Below are positions 55,028-63,836 of a stretch of DNA of 64,000 nt, in pieces. Position 1 is the stretch's first letter, and every line of letters starts with the position of its first letter. Below the pieces are notes generated by a model, which searched no databases, was not told the origin of the DNA, and saw only the letters and a program-made list of their open reading frames with translations. The translations under genes and the position numbers were made by a program. The DNA comes from Roseomonas sp. (GTDB lineage Bacteria > Pseudomonadota > Alphaproteobacteria > Acetobacterales > Acetobacteraceae): assembly GCA_020249465.1 (NCBI GenBank), contig JADCFP010000012.1:24828-88827 (forward strand). Direction: 5' to 3'.

Positions 55028-56425
55028 ATGAACCAAAGCCCTTCCGAAATCCTCGGCGCCTTGTGGCATCAGGCCGCGCTTGATCCCGCCGCGCTTTCGC
55101 TGATCAACCTGCCCGGCGCTGAACCCATCCAGCCTTCCAGCTTTCGCGTGGATGCGGCGGCGCAGACAAGCATCGCGGTGACCGGTCTCGCGGCAGCGGT
55201 AATCCATCAGCGGCGTGGCGGCGCTGCGCAGCGTATTGCGGTGGATATGCGTGATGCCGCGATTGAGTTTCGCTCCGAACATTGGCTCAGCATCGCGGGC
55301 CGGCCTGCTGGCGCGCGTTGGGATGCGATTGCGGGGCTTTATCAATGCGGCGATGGGCGTTGGGTGCGGCTGCACACCAACTTCCCGCATCATCGCGATG
55401 GTGTACTACGCCTGCTCGGGAACATCGCGCATGATCGTGCCGCGGTTGCTCAGGCGCTGGCGAATTGGAGCGCCGCGGAATTCGAAGCAGCAGCAGCGGA
55501 AGCAGGGCTCGTGGTGACCATGACGCGGAGCCTCGCTGAATGGGAAGCCTCCGCCCAGGGCCAGGCCGCTTCCAGCCTGCCGCCCCTATTGATCGAGAAA
55601 ATCGGCGATGCACCGCCCATCCCCCTGCCGCCCGCTGCCGCGCGACCGCTTGCGGGGATGCGCGTGCTTGACCTGACGCGTGTGATCGCCGGGCCTGTCG
55701 CGGGCAGAACTTTGGCCGCGCATGGCGCTGATGTTTTACATATCAGCGCTGCGCATCTGCCGAGCTTTGATGAATTGGTCATGGATACCGGGCGCGGCAA
55801 AAGAACCGCCGCACTTGATTTGCGCGCGCCGGATGATCAGGCGCGTCTGCGTGATCTGGCTGCACATGCCGATATTTTCCTGCAAGGCTATCGTCCGGGC
55901 GCGATTGCCGGCCATGGCTTTGCGCCGGAAGCCCTCGCCGCGCTCAATCCTGGCATCATCTGCGTCTCGCTTTCCGCCTATGGCCATCTTGGTCCCTGGG
56001 CAGCGCGGCGTGGGTTTGATTCACTCGTGCAAAACGCCAATGGCATGAATGATGCCGAGGCACTTGTTGCCGGGGACGCCAAGCCGCGCCCCTTGCCCTG
56101 CCAGGCTTTGGATCATGCTTCGGGCTATCTGCTCGCCTTCGGCGCCATGGCCGCGCTGCTGAGGCGCGCAGAGGAAGGCGGTTCCTGGTTGGTGCGTGTC
56201 TCGCTTGCCGGTACAGGCGAATGGATCAAGCGCCTGGGCCGCTTGGATGGCGGCTTGGCTGCGCCGGGGCTTGCGCCCGCTGAGATTGACGCTGCCTTGG
56301 AAGAAAGTGACAGCGGCTTTGGCCGGGTGCGCGCCACGCGCCACGCTGCGCGGCTATCCGCCACACCGCCGCGCTGGGATTTGCCGGCCATGCTGCTTGG
56401 CAGCCACACTCCTGAATGGCGCTAG
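55028..56425 (+). CDS. CoA transferase family III protein with divergent N-terminal half
   Basis: The 465-residue protein is a two-part CaiB/BaiF homologue. The C-terminal half (from about 210) begins PLAGMRVLDLTRVIAGPVAGRTLAAHGADVLH and holds the catalytic aspartate in CQALDHASGYLLAFG near 360. The N-terminal half (1-205) has weak similarity, such as GLAAAVIHQRRGGAAQRIAVDMRDA, and looks like a degenerate duplicate. ATG 55028 lacks a strong ribosome site. It diverges from the chemoreceptor. The transferred acid is unknown. Confidence 0.85.
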   Translation: MNQSPSEILGALWHQAALDPAALSLINLPGAEPIQPSSFRVDAAAQTSIAVTGLAAAVIHQRRGGAAQRIAVDMRDAAIEFRSEHWLSIAGRPAGARWDAIAGLYQCGDGRWVRLHTNFPHHRDGVLRLLGNIAHDRAAVAQALANWSAAEFEAAAAEAGLVVTMTRSLAEWEASAQGQAASSLPPLLIEKIGDAPPIPLPPAAARPLAGMRVLDLTRVIAGPVAGRTLAAHGADVLHISAAHLPSFDELVMDTGRGKRTAALDLRAPDDQARLRDLAAHADIFLQGYRPGAIAGHGFAPEALAALNPGIICVSLSAYGHLGPWAARRGFDSLVQNANGMNDAEALVAGDAKPRPLPCQALDHASGYLLAFGAMAALLRRAEEGGSWLVRVSLAGTGEWIKRLGRLDGGLAAPGLAPAEIDAALEESDSGFGRVRATRHAARLSATPPRWDLPAMLLGSHTPEWR

Positions 56426-56428
56426 GTT

Positions 56429-57244
56429 TTACTTCAGGCAGCGCAGAAACACCGTTGAAGGATGCGCGACCTCACCCACGGCATCGGCAGCGCGCGGCGT
56501 GTCAGAGGCCGCGCCTTGCGTCACCTGCACATTCTGTTCGCGCAGAAACGCCAAGGCTTCCGTGTGCTTGACGGCGAAATTTACATTCTGCGGAATATCA
56601 CCGGTCTGCCGCGCGATCTGCCCGGCATTCAGCTTTGAAACCACAACCCCAATCACTTGCCCGCGCATATCCAAAAGCGGCCCGCCCGAATTGCCCGGCT
56701 GCACTGGCGCGCTGATCTGAATATGGCGCGGATTGTCCGAAAGCCCCGATAGTGCGGAAACCTCCCCCGTTGTCAGTGTAGGACCGGATGAAAGCAAACC
56801 CGCCAAGGGGAAACCATAGGTCACCACACCTTCACCGCGCCGATAGGCGTCAGCGCTGCGGAAGGGCAGGATGGGCCCGGCCTCGGCTTCGGTACTCAGC
56901 AAGGCCAGATCGCGCGTTGCATCGCTTGCCAAGACGCGCGTGGGCACTTCCTGCCCATCGGGCAGGCGCGCGGCCACTTCGGCGCAGCCATCAATCACGT
57001 GATGATTGGTCATGATCCGCCGCGCCGCCACAACAAAGCCCGTACCGGAAGAAACCGCGCGGCGTGCGGCGCGTTCACCAGGGGCAAGCGGCGGCGGCTT
57101 GTCGCGCGGGAGTTCCGTCCCAGCGCCTTGGCGGGGCAAGGGCGGGGGTTTTTCGCTCGGCAGCGCGGCGCCCGGCGATTGCGCCATGGCAGCCGCCGCG
57201 AAGCCAAGCCCGAACATTCCAACAATAAGTGCGCGCAACATCAT
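56429..57244 (-). CDS. Secreted S1C (trypsin-like) serine protease without PDZ domain
   Basis: The 271-residue protein has a signal peptide (LRALIVGMFGLGFAAAAMAQ), a proline-rich linker with a duplicated segment (PSEKPPPLPRQ and PRDKPPPLAPG), then a trypsin-like domain. The triad is histidine in IMTNHHVIDGC near residue 80, aspartate in ATRDLALLS near 115 and serine in QPGNSGGPLLD near 185. Unlike DegP it has no PDZ domain. It acts in the periplasm or outside the cell. The start is uncertain between two adjacent ATGs. Confidence 0.9.
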   Translation of the reverse strand: MMLRALIVGMFGLGFAAAAMAQSPGAALPSEKPPPLPRQGAGTELPRDKPPPLAPGERAARRAVSSGTGFVVAARRIMTNHHVIDGCAEVAARLPDGQEVPTRVLASDATRDLALLSTEAEAGPILPFRSADAYRRGEGVVTYGFPLAGLLSSGPTLTTGEVSALSGLSDNPRHIQISAPVQPGNSGGPLLDMRGQVIGVVVSKLNAGQIARQTGDIPQNVNFAVKHTEALAFLREQNVQVTQGAASDTPRAADAVGEVAHPSTVFLRCLK

Positions 57245-57295
57245 TGGCGCATTGTGCCGCGCTGTCGCATGGCAGGTCAATGCAAAAGCGCTGCC

Positions 57296-58879
57296 TTATC
57301 CCCGGCGGATATTGTAGAAAAGCGCCACCCCTTGCAGCATCCCGGTCAGGTCCGCGCGCATCGCGGTGGGTGAGAAGAATTGCCCGAGCGGAATATAGGG
57401 CACCTGATCAAAGCTGACACGCTGCATCTGCCGGCCAATATTGGCGCGCGCTGCATCATCCGGTGCGGCGAACCAGGCATTGCGCAGCGTTTCCAGTTCC
57501 GGAATGCTGGGCCAGCCGAAGATCGCACTCCGCCCATGGCCGCGGATCAGGTTATTCGCCGCCGGATTGACCTGCGCGCTGCCTGCTGTCCAGCTCACCA
57601 TGAAATTCCAGCCGCCCTGGTCCACCGGGTTCTGATTTAGAATGCGTGACGTCACCGACCCCCAATCGGTTGCAACATAATCAAGATTGATCCCGATGCG
57701 GCGGAGATAATCGCCCGCAACCTCGCTCATCGCATTGATGACGGGGAAGTCGGTCGCCGCCAGCAGGTTGATCTTCTCCCCACGATAGCCCGCTTCCTGA
57801 AGTGCCCGGCGCGTATCGGCAATGCTGGTCGGATTGCGGAAGGCATCCATCCCCTCATCGCTTGCCATGGGTGAACTCGGCACGAAGAAACCGTAAGGCA
57901 CGCGCCAGAGCGATTCATCCGTGCTGCCGGCCGCGGTCATGAAATCGCGCTGCACAATACCGCGCAGAATGGCACGCCGGATCGCGGGATTATCCAAAGG
58001 CGGATTGAGGTGATTGGGCCGGAGGAAACCAATGGATCCATTCGGATCCAGGATTTCAACCTTAAGGCCACGCGCGCGGCGAAGCTGCGGCACCAGGTCA
58101 ATTGCCGGCAATTCCCACCAATCCACCTCGCCTCGCTGAAGCGCGGCGGAAGCGGTCGCGCCATCCGGAATGGTCAGCCATTCCACGCGATCAAAATGCA
58201 CCTGCTTGCCGCCGGCCATATAGGAAGCCGGTTCCTGGCGCGGCACGTAATTCTCATTCTTGGCATAGACATTGCGGCTGCCAGGCAGGCGTTCACTGGC
58301 CACAAAACGGAAGGGGCCGGAGCCGATCATCTCTGGCACCGCCTGAGAAGATGGCAAATTGGCGTGGCGTTCGGGCATCATCACGCAAAGATGCGTGCCA
58401 ACCTTGGCGAGCGCATCGGCCAGCAGCGGAAAGGGCTGCTTCAGGCGAATCAATATGGTGCGATCATCCGCGGCACCACATTCATCCGTCACCACCCAAA
58501 GCGCCTGGCCAAAGGCATCACGCGTCGCCCAGCGGCGGATGGAAGCGGCGCAATCCTGCGCGCGCACGCGTTCCCCATCATGAAAGCGCAAACCTTCACG
58601 AAGCCGAATGCGCCATTCGCGGCCATCATTGCTGATCGTGTGACCTTCGGCCATTTGCGGGCGCGCACGCAACTCTGCATCCCAGCCATAAAGCGTATCA
58701 TAGACCATCATCGCATGGTTGCGGCTGACGAAGGCGACCGAATGTATCGGGTCCAGCAGCGCCAAATCGGCCTGCGGCACAAAGCGCAAAACGCGCCGCC
58801 CCGGCTGGCCTTGTGCTGCACCAAGGCGCGGTGCAGCCATAGCCGCAGCCGACGCCGCTAAAAGACTGCGACGGAGCAT
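57296..58879 (-). CDS. Family 5 extracellular solute-binding protein (dipeptide/oligopeptide ABC type)
   Basis: The 527-residue protein is an SBP_bac_5 receptor for dipeptide, nickel or glutathione-type ABC transporters. A twin-arginine-like leader (LRRSLLAASAAAMAAPRLGAAQ) is followed by MVYDTLYGWDAELRARPQMAEGHTISNDGREWRIRLREGLRFHDG near 58-100, the family signature region. GGGAGGGATGG precedes the ATG. No permease or ATPase genes are beside it, so it is another orphan receptor. Ligand unknown. Confidence 0.92.
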   Translation of the reverse strand: MLRRSLLAASAAAMAAPRLGAAQGQPGRRVLRFVPQADLALLDPIHSVAFVSRNHAMMVYDTLYGWDAELRARPQMAEGHTISNDGREWRIRLREGLRFHDGERVRAQDCAASIRRWATRDAFGQALWVVTDECGAADDRTILIRLKQPFPLLADALAKVGTHLCVMMPERHANLPSSQAVPEMIGSGPFRFVASERLPGSRNVYAKNENYVPRQEPASYMAGGKQVHFDRVEWLTIPDGATASAALQRGEVDWWELPAIDLVPQLRRARGLKVEILDPNGSIGFLRPNHLNPPLDNPAIRRAILRGIVQRDFMTAAGSTDESLWRVPYGFFVPSSPMASDEGMDAFRNPTSIADTRRALQEAGYRGEKINLLAATDFPVINAMSEVAGDYLRRIGINLDYVATDWGSVTSRILNQNPVDQGGWNFMVSWTAGSAQVNPAANNLIRGHGRSAIFGWPSIPELETLRNAWFAAPDDAARANIGRQMQRVSFDQVPYIPLGQFFSPTAMRADLTGMLQGVALFYNIRRG

Positions 58880-59018
58880 CTTTCCATCCCTCCCCAGGGT
58901 TGTGAAAGGCTATGGCCGCTTTCCTTACGCCGTCAAGGCGGATCACCATTGCCGACCACGCCGCCCCGTTGCAGTCTTGGCGCTTAGGCGAGCCAGCCTG
59001 AAACGCGGAGGCAGCGGC

Positions 59019-60437
59019 ATGAACCCGGATGATATCGGCTTTCTTGGTGTGCGCGATCTGACGGCGCTTTATCGAAGCCGCAAACTCTCACCGGTTGAAG
59101 TCGTGAAGGCCATTCTGGCGCGCATAGAACGCATTGAACCGCGCGTGAATGCGATGATGCGGCTGACGCCGGAAATCGCACTCGCTGCCGCCAAGCGTTC
59201 CGAAACCACTTTCATGCAGCGCGAAAAGACGCGCTTGCTGGAAGGCATTCCCTTCACCATCAAGGATTTGCAGCATACCAAGGGCGTGCAGACGGATTTC
59301 GCTTCTGCCGTCACGCAAGGCACCATTCCGGATGTGGATGCGCCTTGTGTCAGCCGGCTCTATGCTGCCGGCGGCATGATGCTCGGCAAGACAACCTCGG
59401 CCGCCGAATGGGGCTGGAAGGGTGTCAGTGAGGCGCCGATTTCCGGCATCACGCACAACCCCTGGGGGCATGGGTTGAATGCCGGCGCGTCATCTTCTGG
59501 TGCTGGCGTTGGCGCGGCTTGCGGTTATGGCCCCTTGCATCAGGGCGGCGATGGCGCGGGGTCCATCCGCATGCCGGCGCATTTTTCCGGCGTTTATGGC
59601 TTCAAGCCAACCCATGGGCGTGTCGCAAGCTGGCCCATGTCCAATAATGAACTCGCAACCCATATCGGGCCGCTCACGCGCAGTGTGGAAGATGCCGCGC
59701 TGATGACGGAAGCCATGGCCGGCCCGCACCCTTGGGATTACACATCGCTGGAAGCGCCACCGCAGCATTACGCGGGGCAATTGAAGGCAGCTTCCATGCG
59801 CGGCAAGCGCATTGCCTATTCGCCCGATCTTGGCCATGCGCGTGTTGATCCGGAAGTGGCCGAAGCCGTTGCCCGCGCCATCCATGTGTTTGAAGACATG
59901 GGCGCAATCATCGAAGAAGTCTCACCCGCCTGGGGGAAGCTGGGGCCGGAGCTGATCCGCTTCTTCTGGCCGGCGGTTTTTGCCGGGCGCAGCGAACATC
60001 TGGCGCAATACGCGAACCGCATGGATCCCGGCTTTGTCGCCATGCTGCGGCAAAACGCCCATGTTACCACCGCACAGTATATGCAAATGCGCACGCGGCG
60101 CTTTGATTACGTGCAGCAGATTCATGATTTCATGGAAGGCTATGATTTCCTGCTGACGCCCGCCGTCAGCGTCGCCGCCTTCCCCGCCAATCGCCTGCAA
60201 CCGCCGCATTGGCCGCAGCATGATTGGGATTGGCTGATGTGGGCGGAATTCTCCTACCCCTTCAATTGGTCCGGCAGCCCGGCGGCCAGCGTACCTTGCG
60301 GCTTCACCCCGGCAGGGCTGCCTGTTGGCCTGCAAATCGTCGGGCGGCGCTTTGATGATCTGGGCGTGCTGCAAGCCAGCGCCGCCTTTGAAGAAGCCCG
60401 GCCCTGGGCGCATCTGCGGCCACCCTTGGCCCAATAG
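59019..60437 (+). CDS. Amidase signature family protein
   Basis: The 472-residue amidase has the Ser-Ser-Lys triad layout: lysine in IPFTIKDLQHTKG near residue 80, the serine cluster NAGASSSGAGVGAA near 155 (GASSSG instead of the usual GGSSGG), and the nucleophile serine in GGDGAGSIRMPAHFSGVYGFKPT near 180. It would hydrolyse an amide to an acid and ammonia. ATG 59019 begins the usual N-terminus. It is divergent from the solute-binding protein gene and 81 bases upstream of the aminotransferase gene. Confidence 0.9.
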   Translation: MNPDDIGFLGVRDLTALYRSRKLSPVEVVKAILARIERIEPRVNAMMRLTPEIALAAAKRSETTFMQREKTRLLEGIPFTIKDLQHTKGVQTDFASAVTQGTIPDVDAPCVSRLYAAGGMMLGKTTSAAEWGWKGVSEAPISGITHNPWGHGLNAGASSSGAGVGAACGYGPLHQGGDGAGSIRMPAHFSGVYGFKPTHGRVASWPMSNNELATHIGPLTRSVEDAALMTEAMAGPHPWDYTSLEAPPQHYAGQLKAASMRGKRIAYSPDLGHARVDPEVAEAVARAIHVFEDMGAIIEEVSPAWGKLGPELIRFFWPAVFAGRSEHLAQYANRMDPGFVAMLRQNAHVTTAQYMQMRTRRFDYVQQIHDFMEGYDFLLTPAVSVAAFPANRLQPPHWPQHDWDWLMWAEFSYPFNWSGSPAASVPCGFTPAGLPVGLQIVGRRFDDLGVLQASAAFEEARPWAHLRPPLAQ

Positions 60438-60518
60438 CTATAAGGCACGCCTCGGGTGTTTTCATCGGCGGCCATCATGGTCTAGCCTTTCACCAATAAT
60501 CTTTGAGGAACCAGCGCC

Positions 60519-61814
60519 ATGACCAGCATCGCCCCTTCCACCGAAGAACAGGAATTGCTCGCGCTTGCGAAGCGCGCGCTGCCCGGCGGGCATTTCGGCA
60601 ATTTCCCGGCCGAGATCATCTTGCGCGAAGGCCGTGGCGCCCATGTCTGGGATGTTTCGGGGCGCGAATATATTGATTACCTGCTGGGCAGCGGCCCCAT
60701 GTATATCGGGCACAATCACCCCAAAGTGACGGAAGCCGTGCTGGCGCAGGTGCCGAAAGGGACCACCTTCTTCGCCAATAATGAACATGGCATTCGCCTC
60801 GCCGCCGCCATTGCCGATGCCATGCCTTGTGTGGAGCAGGTGCGCTTTGTCTCGTCAGGCTCTGAGGCTGATCTTTACGCCATGCGCCTCGCGCGCGCCT
60901 ATCGCCAGCGCCCGAAGATCGTGAAGTTCGAAGGCGGCTATCACGGCATGAGCGATTGGGGGTTGATGAGCCTCGCCCCCAAGAAGCTCGCCAATTTCCC
61001 GGAAGCCGTGCCGGATACGCCAGGCATTCCCGATAGCGTGCGCGCCGAAGTGCTGGTCGCCCCCTTCAATGACACGGAAGCGGCGGTGCGGCTGATTGAA
61101 GCGCGCCATGATGAAATCGGCGGTGTGATCCTGGAGCCCTTCCAGCGCCTGATCCCACCCAAGCCCGGCTTCCTGCAAGCGATCCGGGAAGTCACCGCGC
61201 GGCTTGGCATTCCGCTGATTTTCGATGAGGTCGTGACAGGTTTCCGCTTCGCCTATGGCGGCGCGCAGGAATATTACGGCGTGACGCCCGATATCTGCAC
61301 CATGGGCAAGATTATCGGCGGTGGTTTTCCGCTGGCCGCCCTTGGCGGGCGCGCCGACATCATGGCGCAATTCGACAAGGCGGCGGTGGGGGAAGACCGC
61401 TTCCTCACGCAAATCGGTACGCTGTCGGGCAACCCGGTCGCCTCGGTCGCGGGGCTCGCCACCATGGAAGTGCTGCGCGAACCGGGCACCTATGACCAGA
61501 TTTTTGCGACTGGCCGCAGCCTGATGGAGGGGCTGACCGGCCTGATCCATGAAGCCGGCATTCCTGCCCAGGTGGTGGGGGAACCACCCCTGTTTGATGT
61601 GGTCTATGCCACCGGCGATATTCGGGATTATCGCAGCGTCATCCGCCAGGATGCTGCGATGCAAAAGCATGTGAATGGCGTGCTGCGCGGGCGCGGCATC
61701 CTGAAGGGCGAGAGCAAATTCTACATGTCCTTGGCCCATACCGCCGCCGATGTGGCTGAGACCCTGGATGCCTTCCGTACGGCCATGAAGTCCCTCCCGG
61801 CCAAGGCGGCCTGA
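60519..61814 (+). CDS. Class III aminotransferase, glutamate-1-semialdehyde aminomutase-like
   Basis: The 431-residue PLP enzyme has VWDVSGREYIDYLLGSGPMYIGHNHPKV near residue 42, VSSGSEADLYAMRLARAYR near 110, PLIFDEVVTGFRFAYGG near 230 and the PLP lysine in TMGKIIGGGFPLAALGG near 265. It resembles GSA aminomutase-like transaminases found in catabolic clusters rather than true HemL. It could remove or transfer an amino group on a beta- or omega-amino acid. It runs with the amidase in a plus-strand series. Confidence 0.9.
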   Translation: MTSIAPSTEEQELLALAKRALPGGHFGNFPAEIILREGRGAHVWDVSGREYIDYLLGSGPMYIGHNHPKVTEAVLAQVPKGTTFFANNEHGIRLAAAIADAMPCVEQVRFVSSGSEADLYAMRLARAYRQRPKIVKFEGGYHGMSDWGLMSLAPKKLANFPEAVPDTPGIPDSVRAEVLVAPFNDTEAAVRLIEARHDEIGGVILEPFQRLIPPKPGFLQAIREVTARLGIPLIFDEVVTGFRFAYGGAQEYYGVTPDICTMGKIIGGGFPLAALGGRADIMAQFDKAAVGEDRFLTQIGTLSGNPVASVAGLATMEVLREPGTYDQIFATGRSLMEGLTGLIHEAGIPAQVVGEPPLFDVVYATGDIRDYRSVIRQDAAMQKHVNGVLRGRGILKGESKFYMSLAHTAADVAETLDAFRTAMKSLPAKAA

Positions 61815-61822
61815 GGGGACGC

Positions 61823-61853
61823 CTGCCAATTTATTGGGCAGCACTTGTTTTTT
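61823..61853 (+). terminator. Probable terminator after the aminotransferase gene
   Basis: CTGCCAAT pairs with ATTGGGCAG around a 2-base loop with one bulged G, followed after a few bases by TTGTTTTTT. It separates the aminotransferase gene from the following Bug gene. Confidence 0.5.
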
Positions 61854-61937
61854 ACAGTTTTGTGATCCAGTTAGCGCGCCATAGGGAGCCTCATCAGCCG
61901 GGGATGTCCCTGCCATAACCAGGAGGCTACGCTCAAC

Positions 61938-62921
61938 ATGGATCGTCGTTCCCTTTTGCTCGGTGCCAGCGGCCTGGCCGTCGGGCTCGCCGCCCCCTCT
62001 ATTGCTCAGGCGCAGGCCGCCTACCCGTCCCGCCCCGTGCGGCTGGTTGTGCCCTGGCCGCCCGGCCAGGCGACGGATTTGATGGCGCGCGTCACCGCCT
62101 CCAAGATCGCTGAAACCTGGGGCCAGCCCATTGTGCCGGAAAACCGCGCCGGCGCTGCGGGTATGATCGGCACTGATCTGGTCGCCAAGGCCGCGCCTGA
62201 TGGCTACACGGTGCTTGCCGCTTCCACGGGCCCCTTCACCACCGCACCGCTCGTGCAGCGCACGCCTTATGATGTGAACAAGGATTTCGCTCCGGTCGCG
62301 CAGATCGGCATTTCCCCTTACGTGTTGATTGTGCGGAAGGATTTCCCTGCGCAGACCGCCGCAGAATTCGTGGCCAGGGTCCGTGCCGAGCCTGGCAAAT
62401 ACAGCTACGCCACGTCCGGCATTGGCGCGGCGGCGCATCTGATTACGCTGATGTTCCTGTCCAAGGCCAAGCTGGATGCCTTGCATGTGCCCTTCCAGGG
62501 CAGCGGCCCGGGCCTGACCGCCGTGACCGCCGGCCAGGTGGATTTCGCCATTGAAACCCTGGTCGCGACCTCGGCCCTGTTCCGCCAGGGCGCGGTGCGC
62601 GCCCTTGGCGTCACGCTGAAGGATGGCACGGAATTGCAGCCGGATCTGATGCCGCTGGCCCGCCTGCCGGGGGTTGAGGGCTACGATGCCGGCGCCTTCG
62701 GCGGCTATATGGTCCCCGCCGCGACCCCGCGCCCGATCGTGGAGCGCCTGGCTGCTGAGACGCAAAAGGCGCTCGCGACTGAGGAAGTGCGGTCCCGCTT
62801 GGCGCAAATCGGCTTCCAGCCGCAATTCCGCAATACGGCGGATTTCACTACCTTCCTTGCGCGCCATCGCGATGAATTCCGTGAGGTGATCCAGGCCAAT
62901 AACATCCGGGTAGATGGCTGA
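61938..62921 (+). CDS. Bug/TctC-family periplasmic substrate-binding protein
   Basis: A 327-residue Bug receptor with a twin-arginine leader (DRRSLLLGASGLAVGLAAP, cleavage near AQA). Blocks are VRLVVPWPPGQATDLMARV near residue 36, IVPENRAGAAGMIG near 62 and LHVPFQGSGPGLTAV near 180. It is flanked by terminators at 61823 and 62946, so it is probably transcribed alone. No permease genes are nearby. Confidence 0.93.
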   Translation: MDRRSLLLGASGLAVGLAAPSIAQAQAAYPSRPVRLVVPWPPGQATDLMARVTASKIAETWGQPIVPENRAGAAGMIGTDLVAKAAPDGYTVLAASTGPFTTAPLVQRTPYDVNKDFAPVAQIGISPYVLIVRKDFPAQTAAEFVARVRAEPGKYSYATSGIGAAAHLITLMFLSKAKLDALHVPFQGSGPGLTAVTAGQVDFAIETLVATSALFRQGAVRALGVTLKDGTELQPDLMPLARLPGVEGYDAGAFGGYMVPAATPRPIVERLAAETQKALATEEVRSRLAQIGFQPQFRNTADFTTFLARHRDEFREVIQANNIRVDG

Positions 62922-62945
62922 TCCGGCCTGTCCTTCCCTGCATAG

Positions 62946-62971
62946 GGGCGGCTTTCGGGCCGCCCTTTTTT
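62946..62971 (+). terminator. Rho-independent terminator of a Bug gene
   Basis: A perfect 7-base stem (GGGCGGC / GCCGCCC) with a 6-base loop is followed directly by six T residues, 24 bases after the Bug stop. It is a textbook intrinsic terminator on the plus strand. Confidence 0.93.
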
Positions 62972-63043
62972 GTTTGCAGGGCGCCCCTGCAATGGCGCCG
63001 CAGCCCAAAATCTGAGAGAAGATGCGCCCATGAGAGGGACCCC

Positions 63044-63823
63044 ATGACCGAAGATACCCGCCTTGACCCGCCGAGCCTTGAGATTGCCGGCACCCGCGCG
63101 ACGATCCGCCTGCATCGTTCCCGCCACCGCAACCGGGTTGAGCCGGGCGATATCATCCGCATCATGGATTACCTGGAACAGGTGGATGCCAACCCGACGC
63201 TCCGCGTTTTGGTGATTGCCGCGAGTGGCCCGGCCTTCAGCGCCGGCTTTCATCTGGGCGGCTTCGCCGAGGATAAGGAAGCCGCCGCCCGCGCGCCGAG
63301 TTTTGAAGCCATGGTGGACCGGTTTGAAGCGGTGCGCGTGCCGACCATCTGCCGCTTGCAGGGCGGCGTTTACGGTGGTTCGACCGATTTCGCGCTGACA
63401 GCGGATTTCCGCATTGGTGTGACGGGGATGGAAATGTTCATGCCCGCCGCGCGGCTTGGCGTGCATTACTATCCGACGGGGCTTTCGCGTTATGTCTCCC
63501 GCCTTGGGCTGAACAATGCCAAGCGCCTGTTCCTGACCGCCGAAAAGCTGGGGGCGGAGGAATTGCTCCGCATCGGTTACCTCACGCAATTGGTGGCGCC
63601 ATCGGAATTGGATGCGGCGGTGGATGCCCTGGCGACGACGCTCGCCAATGGCGCGCCGCTCGCGGTTCAGGGCATGAAAAAGGCGCTGAATGAAATCGGC
63701 CATGGCAAGCTGGATGTCGCGGCCTGTGCCGAACGCGCGCGGCTTTGCAAGGAAAGCGAGGATATCCAGGAAGGCCTTGCCGCCTTCCGCGAAAAAAGAG
63801 CGCCCGTGTTTCGCGGGCGGTGA
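63044..63823 (+). CDS. Crotonase-fold enoyl-CoA hydratase/isomerase family protein
   Basis: The 259-residue crotonase has the oxyanion segments AASGPAFSAGFHLGGF near residue 62 and RLQGGVYGGSTDFALTADFRIG near 105. The usual catalytic glutamates are not in place: GGSTDFALTAD has aspartate where hydratases have GGGCELA, and PAARLGV replaces the PEI-type motif. It may be an isomerase, decarboxylase or other crotonase activity. ATG 63044 follows GAGAGGGACCCC. It stands alone before the 58-bp repeat array. Confidence 0.88.
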   Translation: MTEDTRLDPPSLEIAGTRATIRLHRSRHRNRVEPGDIIRIMDYLEQVDANPTLRVLVIAASGPAFSAGFHLGGFAEDKEAAARAPSFEAMVDRFEAVRVPTICRLQGGVYGGSTDFALTADFRIGVTGMEMFMPAARLGVHYYPTGLSRYVSRLGLNNAKRLFLTAEKLGAEELLRIGYLTQLVAPSELDAAVDALATTLANGAPLAVQGMKKALNEIGHGKLDVAACAERARLCKESEDIQEGLAAFREKRAPVFRGR

Positions 63824-63836
63824 TCGACGCGGGCCG

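Noticed and set aside
60855..63008. 717-residue minus-strand open frame across the aminotransferase and Bug genes
   Set aside because: It is antisense to two well-supported genes and to a clear terminator, is histidine- and arginine-rich as antisense frames of GC-rich genes are, and matches no family.
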